Below, one piece after another: positions 55,265 to 64,000 of a DNA stretch of 64,000 nucleotides (position 1 is the first letter of the stretch; each line of letters starts with the position of its first letter). Below the pieces are notes generated by a model. The model made no database searches, had not been told where the DNA came from, and worked only from the letters and a program-made list of their open reading frames with translations. The stretch covers positions 191,215,654 to 191,279,653 of the forward strand of contig JARDYH010000001.1 in the NCBI GenBank assembly GCA_029215795.1. Direction: 5' to 3'. The stretch comes from Anniella stebbinsi (lineage: Eukaryota; Chordata; Lepidosauria; Squamata; Anniellidae). Made by a program: the position numbers and the translations under genes.

Positions 55265-55584
55265 TAGGCAGACCATTTGAAAAGGAGGACAGGGCTCATG
55301 TAACTTCAACAGTTGTAGAAAAAAGGGAATTTCAGCCAGTGTCATTTGTATGCAATTAGTCCCTGGTGAAATTCCCTCTTCATCACAACAGTTAAAGTTG
55401 CAGGGGCCCTGCCTTCTTTTGTATATGGTCACTCTAGTATAGTGCCTGCAACTTTAACTGTTGTGATGAAAAGGGAATTTCACCAGGAACTAATTGCATA
55501 CAAATGACACTGGCTGAAATTCCCTTTTCTCTACAACTGTTAGAGTTACATGAGCCCTGTCCTCCTTTTCATATGGTCAGCCTA
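55265..55584 (+). mobile_element. Family A hAT-type inverted-dimer element with exact 8-bp target duplication
   Basis: Left end TAGGCAGACCATTTGAAAAG, right end CTTTTCATATGGTCAGCCTA, flanked by CCAGAACC at 55257-55264 and 55585-55592. The centre, 'gccttcttttgtatatggtcactctagta', has the same orientation as the copies at 8921 and 31378. No coding capacity. Confidence 0.88.
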
Positions 55585-55768
55585 CCAGAACCTGCTTAAA
55601 CACACCACTGTAAACTAATGTTTATGTATTTTGGGGGTAGTGAGCATGGGAACTGAATATCTTGCCACATGGAAGCAGTGAACGCATGTTAACAGGGTCC
55701 ACCTTCCTGATAGGCCTATACACAGGGAATCTGCCCAGTGCTTAGAATTGGGACTTCCCTTCCTTACT

Positions 55769-55897
55769 TGGGCCAGATCTAGACTAAGCAAAATATGACA
55801 CTTTGAAAACGGTTTGAAAACTGTATATGGAGTGTGTCCTGGGCCTCAACAGTTGTCATTACTTGTTATAAACCATTTTAAAGCAGTAGAGTAGCTC
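55769..55897 (+). mobile_element. Family C single copy, diverged
   Basis: 'ccagatctagactaagcaaaatatgacactttgaaaacgg...gtcctgggcctcaacagttgtcattacttgttataaaccattttaaagcagtag'. It matches the family C body; the ends are degraded. Confidence 0.6.
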
Positions 55898-56699
55898 CTG
55901 CCCAAGTTTATAACTGGACATGAACTGAGACTGAATGAAAGCAAACCATTTTAACAACACAGCCTACTTTCCATCTTAATCGGCAACCAAAGGGATCATG
56001 TTGTGACTATTTCCACAAGGGGATTCCTCTACAACCATTTTGTTTTGTTTCCTTCCCTGGTAGCCTAGAATTTAATGTTAGTTTTCCATGGAAGAAAAAT
56101 CTGGCATCCCACTACTGACAATATTAAAAGCTTTTGAGCTGGGGAAGGAATGTGAAATGTGTTCTTTAAACAGGCTTTTTTGGTTTTAAAATAAAAGCTG
56201 AGCTCAGGGAAAGCTATTCTCCATCATGAAGATGAATCATACAAAATAAATTCAATATAATAAATTAACTGAAATCCTCCACTGAACTGGATAAAGCAAA
56301 ATAAAATACTATAACAGAATCCTCCATGAAACTATTTATTCATTACCTTCCAACAGAAACTTCATACACTTGAGACCAAATGGAATTTAAAATGAGGGCA
56401 TCAGAGGCAGTAGCTTTGAAACAGGGAACAAATCAGGGTTTTGTTTTGTTTTCTTTGTCTCAACTTGAATTCAGTTCATGCTCAGCTGGTAAAGTGTGAT
56501 TGCCTGCTATCAAATAAATATGCCAGTTTACCATGGTGTGCTTTGGCTGATTTGGATCAATTTGGGAGATGTCAGAATTCAAGCAGGACTTTTCCAAAGC
56601 AAATTCACTTGATTTATACCCCCACCTTTCTGCCAAAGAAGTGGTGCTCAAGATGGTTAACAACAATGTGAACCAAAGTTTAAAATAAAAATAAAGCTG
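55898..56699. other. VWC2L intron, nothing recognised
   Basis: Unassigned AT-rich sequence. 56600-56700 ('gatttatacccccacctttctgccaaagaagtggtgctcaagatgg') resembles a LINE or SINE tail in reverse. Confidence 0.4.
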
Positions 56700-56724
56700 T
56701 CTTAAAACATATATATATACTCAA

Positions 56725-57150
56725 TTAAAAACACAACAGTGAAAAAATAAAAACAGCACCCGATCCGTGCCTGCTAGCAGAAAAAAAGCATAGAGGGAGC
56801 CCACTTATACCCTCCGCAGGGACTTCCAAAGCCACTGAGAAGGCCCTCTCTTGCTTCCTCACCAAACACTCCTCTGATGGTGGCGGTATGGAGAGAAGGG
56901 CCTCCTCCAACAATCTTAGAACCCAGGCAGGCTCATGTGGGAAAAGGTGGTCTTCCGGGTAGCCTGGTCTCAAGCTGTATAGGACGTTAAAGGTCATGAC
57001 CCGGCACTTTTTGAATTATGCCTGGAAACAGACCGATAAACAGTGAAGCTGTTGTAACAAGGGAGTCATGTGTTACCTGCAACTTACGCCAGCCGCAGCA
57101 TTTTGGACCACCTGAAGTTTCTGAACAGTTTTCAAAGGCAAGCACTTCCT
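56725..57150 (-). pseudogene. L2-like LINE ORF2 C-terminal fragment, decayed
   Basis: On the minus strand one frame reads 'FNVLYSLRPGYPEDHLFPHEPAW', a decayed version of the L2 'tFKALhGLgPGYL.DrL' segment. Upstream, in shifted frames, 'LQVVQNAAAGVSC' and 'TPLLQQLHCLSV' correspond to the preceding L2 blocks. Several frame changes make it inactive. The subfamily differs from the copy at 46091. Confidence 0.55.
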
Positions 57151-57591
57151 AACCTGATTTTAAATAAGTTTTAAATAAGCCCAATTTTAAATAAATTTTA
57201 AATTAATGGTATTTAAATAATCCCAAAACCAGGTTGGATTGTGCCCATTAATATGTGAATTGTTAGATTATGGATATTTTTGCAATAATTATGACTGAAG
57301 CAATACTTTCCCTGCTGTCATCATGATTAAGGGGACAGTTGTGGATGTACAGGTGTGAGCACCTAGTTCATCTGTTTGTCTACATGAGTGCATGCACAGT
57401 GAAGGATGAGGTCGCTTGCATGTGGAGAAAGGGTATGGTATGAACTAGCAGGTCTTACTGTGAAGAAATCTTACCACTACCATAACATGGCATAAAAAAA
57501 AATCTAATAACAATATTCAGATTCAGTAAAACTGAAGTCCTTTCCAGAAAGACAATAAATGTGAGAAAGGTTAGGTCCCAGTGTTTTTTCT
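57151..57591. other. VWC2L intron, nothing recognised
   Basis: Unassigned AT-rich sequence, including repeated 'ttttaaataa' near 57160-57210. Confidence 0.5.
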
Positions 57592-57770
57592 GCCCTCTTT
57601 TGTATCTGGTCACACTAGGCAGGGCTCCTGCAGTTTTAACTGTTGTGATGAAGAGGAAATTTCACCAGGTGCTGCATGCATAACAATGAAACCTGCTGAA
57701 ATTCCCTTTTCAATACAACTGTTTAAAGACACAGGAGCCCTGTCCTCTTTTCCACATGGTCACCCTATTA
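57592..57770 (+). mobile_element. Family A element, partial or diverged
   Basis: Begins inside the central junction ('cctcttttgtatctggtcacactaggcaggg') and continues through 'gttttaactgttgtgatgaagaggaaatttcaccagg' to the outer end 'ccctgtcctcttttccacatggtcacccta'. It corresponds to the second half of a dimer plus the junction. More diverged than other copies. Confidence 0.65.
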
Positions 57771-61499
<3,729 letters not shown>

Positions 61500-61649
61500 A
61501 GCAGATACACCATGAGACTTAAGCTTTAACCCTGTGTCCAGAATTCAAAGCAAGCAACCATAAAGGGGTCCAGAGGTGAGGCTGCCTAGTATAAAACCAT
61601 ACTCCAAAAACACGATCATTGTTGCTAGCTCGTTCGTAATCCTCTAATA

Positions 61650-62110
61650 TCCTTGGCTGCAATCTTCTGTTCCACCCAAAAAAAGCCCAGCAGATCACCA
61701 CACTCTGTATAGCTGCAAAAACGCACGCAAGGGTGGAGGATGCGCTATGCTTCCAATTCCAGGAACAGCAACAGCATTCTGGAGCTCAGAGCCAATCCAG
61801 ACTCCAAAATGCAGTCGGCAGCACCATCGCGCCCTGCTGCTTTTTAGAGGATCTTCCCAAACAAGCGCTGGGCTATGTGTGGATCTCAAGCACGGCAGCA
61901 ACTTTCAGCAAGATTCAGTACCCTGGATAGCGGCAGCGCGGCAGCTGCTTCTCCGGAGCGCATTCTGTCAAGCAGCTGGAAACCTTCAGTACCATCGACT
62001 GTAGTCAGCGGCTCACATTTTGCATCACGCAGGCGGAACGTGCTGCTCTTCTGTACGATGAAAAGAAATCCTATGCATCTACCCAGTGAGACCACATTTA
62101 CCCTTGGACA
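61650..62110 (-). promoter_or_regulatory. VWC2L: Candidate VWC2L promoter/first non-coding exon region
   Basis: This ~450-bp stretch is richer in GC and CpG than anything nearby ('gcagtcggcagcaccatcgcgccc', 'agcggcagcgcggcagctgcttctccggagcgcatt', 'catcacgcaggcggaacg') and no transposon is recognised in it. It lies between the SPAG16 poly-A signal (62728) and the VWC2L start exon (58720), where the VWC2L transcription start is expected. No TATA box, donor site or transcript start can be fixed by eye, so the call is positional. A (CT)n array lies on its upstream side. Confidence 0.35.
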
Positions 62111-62170
62111 CCTTCCATAGACAGAAGGTATTTTCTAAAATACCCATTAAAAATACTTTATATTGGACAA

Positions 62171-62214
<44 letters not shown>
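62171..62214. repeat. (CT)n simple repeat
   Basis: About twenty CT units; on the VWC2L/SPAG16 strand it is (GA)n. It lies between the two genes, just upstream of the candidate VWC2L promoter. Confidence 0.9.
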
Positions 62215-62218
<4 letters not shown>

Positions 62219-62727
62219 AGGAAAGAAATCTGCTGATTTCAAGACACCAGATTCAGACCAGACTGCAGGGCTTATGTTGGAGGAAGTGGCAGTGGGTAGA
62301 TTGAAGCTCTCTGCAGTTACTGAATGATGAGGCAAGGGTAACTCTCAAGGCATTGGTCTGAAACTTGTTCATTCTTGCTTTGCTGTGATCTAGAATTCTT
62401 CTTTCAGATAAACACTACATCTAGCTTATGGGTGATGTCTGTATAGAGATGTTAAAACCTCCCTCCCAAATGTAGATCTTTTCAGAGGCTAGAACAAGTA
62501 AAACGTACTGGTTTTTTAAATATATATATAAAAGTAGATTTTCTGTTGTAGCTTGTGCTGTAGTACCTTGAAAAGGGGGGGCATTTCCCCTGCAATTCAT
62601 CTTCTCTGACATTAGGCGTCATTGTAAAGCTATTTCTCCAGGAAAATCCCAAACGATAGCTTCTTTAATGTATTCTTTATAGTCAAATAAACAGGCATAA
62701 ACACAACAAAGCCGTGAATTGATTTTT

Positions 62728-62733
62728 TTTATT
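62728..62733 (-). terminator. SPAG16: SPAG16 polyadenylation signal (AATAAA)
   Basis: TTTATT on the plus strand, AATAAA on the gene strand, 145 bp after the SPAG16 stop codon. It is the first canonical signal after the stop that I found. Cleavage would fall roughly at 62703-62718. Confidence 0.65.
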
Positions 62734-62877
62734 ATTACACTAAGGCATAGAAACTTTGTATTCTATGCCATCACTTTACTTGAGACATTAGCAGGAAATG
62801 CATTTTAAGCCAACTTCCACTGCTAAGAGGTTGATGGAGAATTTCCATGGAGCTTCACTAAACAGTGGGCAAGCGTC

Positions 62878-63053
62878 TCAGTTCCAAATTCGAACGGTGC
62901 CATCGGAGCCACCAGAAACCAAATGCTCTGCCTTGTGATCAAATATGACACTCTGAACTTCATCTTCATGGCCCAACAAGCTGGAAAGATGCCCTGACTT
63001 GAGTTCTAAAGTCTTCACGGTCCCGTCGTTGCTTGCAAGAGCTACAATACGAC
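62878..63053 (-). CDS. SPAG16: SPAG16 last coding exon: final WD40 repeats
   Basis: A 176-bp exon, acceptor 'ttacatttcag' (AG at 63055-63054), first two bases completing a split codon, stop TGA at 62880-62878. It encodes 57 residues: 'RIVALASNDGTVKTLELKSG' (penultimate WD unit), 'HLSSLLGHEDEVQSVIFDHK' and 'AEHLVSGGSDGTVRIWN' at the end. The GH...SGGSDGTVRIW pattern is a canonical WD40 repeat. The C-terminal sequence and the position beside VWC2L in the same orientation match SPAG16, the vertebrate PF20 protein of the axonemal central apparatus needed for sperm and ciliary motility. Other WD40 proteins cannot be excluded from 57 residues alone; synteny makes SPAG16 strong. Earlier exons lie beyond the right edge. 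Confidence 0.88.
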
Positions 63054-64000
63054 CTGAAATGTAAAGCAAAGGGATTAGAGGTCTAGAAGTCACAGAAGTA
63101 ACTTTGGCAGCTCCATCCCTGAGGCTGTAGTATCTCACATTCAATTTATCCATTTTCTGCACACAACTGTGACTGTAGATAATCACGCACTTTAAAAAAA
63201 AGAAGCAAGTCAAAGTGATATTAAAATAGATTTGATTTTAGAGTGATTAAATGAACCTGAGGATTTCACACTGTCATTCAAGTAAATAAAAGAACTGATT
63301 AACTTTGCTTCAGTCTGTTTATATTCTGTGCTGAGGAAGAAAATTATGAAGTAAAAACTGAACTAAATCTGTGCTAATTTTAACTATGCAAATCAATATT
63401 ATGGTGTAATTTGTTTTGTTTAAATCTAATCAGCAGTGTGCCTTATATGGAAAGAAAGGTATACATTTTTGCAGATTTTTTTTACCACAGAGATATGTAT
63501 AAATAAAAGTTGAATTGTTAGGGAAGATATAAGTAGGCCATGAGAACATGGCAATATGCCATGTGTTGTAGGCAAATTCGATTCCTAAACAGATGACAGT
63601 CCCTTTTATCCTGTAATCCCTTGAAGTCAGAGGATGACCAATGTATACTCACAGAAGTCTGTTTCCTGCAATCTGACCCACCCTAATTCACTTCAATGAA
63701 GTTGGCTGCTTACAGCTTCCACCTTGATTGAAGGGAATGGGATAGCACTCATGCAGAACAGCTTCACGTTCGTTCTGTAATATATGCAAGGATTTGGATC
63801 ACAGAGAATATGTACATATGGTCAGATGTATTCAATGGATATAAAGTGCAACTTGCCAGTCGGAATATAAATGATACCAGATGCTCTGCAAGGATCATTG
63901 ATATATTGGCAACCCTGAAAGAGTGGAAGGCACCAAGGGTAGAAGAAGGTATCCATACTAGAAGACCTGGGGAATCTGAAGGATTCCTGAAGAACAAGGG
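63054..64000 (-). other. SPAG16: SPAG16 last intron, partial
   Basis: Intron sequence upstream of the last exon, running off the right edge. The open frame extending from the exon back to 63213 is intronic read-through and lacks WD40 features. No further exon is recognised. Confidence 0.6.

Noticed and set aside
63054..63213. Extension of the SPAG16 frame upstream to an ATG
   Set aside because: The extension lacks WD40 features, and an acceptor sits exactly where WD40 sequence starts. It is intronic read-through.

Overview
This is vertebrate nuclear DNA, most likely from a squamate reptile (lizard or snake). It holds parts of two neighbouring genes on the minus strand. At the right edge is the last coding exon of SPAG16, a WD40 protein of the sperm axoneme. 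VWC2L, a secreted von Willebrand factor C domain protein, follows in the same direction. Two VWC2L coding exons are visible: 58328-58720 (start codon, signal peptide, first VWC domain) and 13884-14013 (second VWC domain). The terminal VWC2L exon was not found and should lie beyond the left edge. SPAG16 next to VWC2L in tandem is the usual amniote order. The squamate call rests on the repeats: CR1 and several L2 subfamilies, tRNA-derived SINEs of the type common in lizards, a DIRS-like retrotransposon, and many short palindromic DNA transposons.

Layout: 1-1104 is the 5' part of a DIRS-like retrotransposon on the minus strand, with a gag-like frame open for 245 codons to the window edge. 1105-13883 is VWC2L intron. 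13884-14013 is a VWC2L exon. 14014-58327 is a 44.3-kb intron packed with nested repeats. 58328-58720 is the VWC2L start exon. 58736-62700 holds upstream VWC2L sequence, including a CpG-richer stretch at about 61700-62100 that is a candidate promoter or first exon. 62700-64000 is the SPAG16 3' end and its last intron.

Local names used for repeat families (A-H, mine, not database names): A, a hAT-type foldback element with 8-bp target duplications, found as a 172-bp monomer and as ~320-bp inverted dimers; B, ~500-bp elements with ends GGCTCAGTTCGG; C, ~140-bp elements with ends GCCTATCTACAC, single or head-to-head; D, ~320-350-bp elements with ends like GGGTGCCTCTAC; E, ~400-bp GC-rich elements with ends like GGGTACCTCTA; F, short palindromes around GCAATCCTATAC; G, sequence around CCAGATGTGTTGGACTACAA; H, a long composite ending in GGTGACCATAT and carrying ~165-170-bp tandem units.

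The most notable structures are the apparently uninterrupted DIRS gag frame, the monomer/inverted-dimer architecture of family A with exact 8-bp duplications at six loci, a ~385-bp inverted duplication of about 97% identity at 43398/45054, the family H internal tandem array, and a GC-rich element at 47940-48366 with a perfect 26-bp stem. No prokaryotic features, CRISPR arrays or functional RNA genes were seen.
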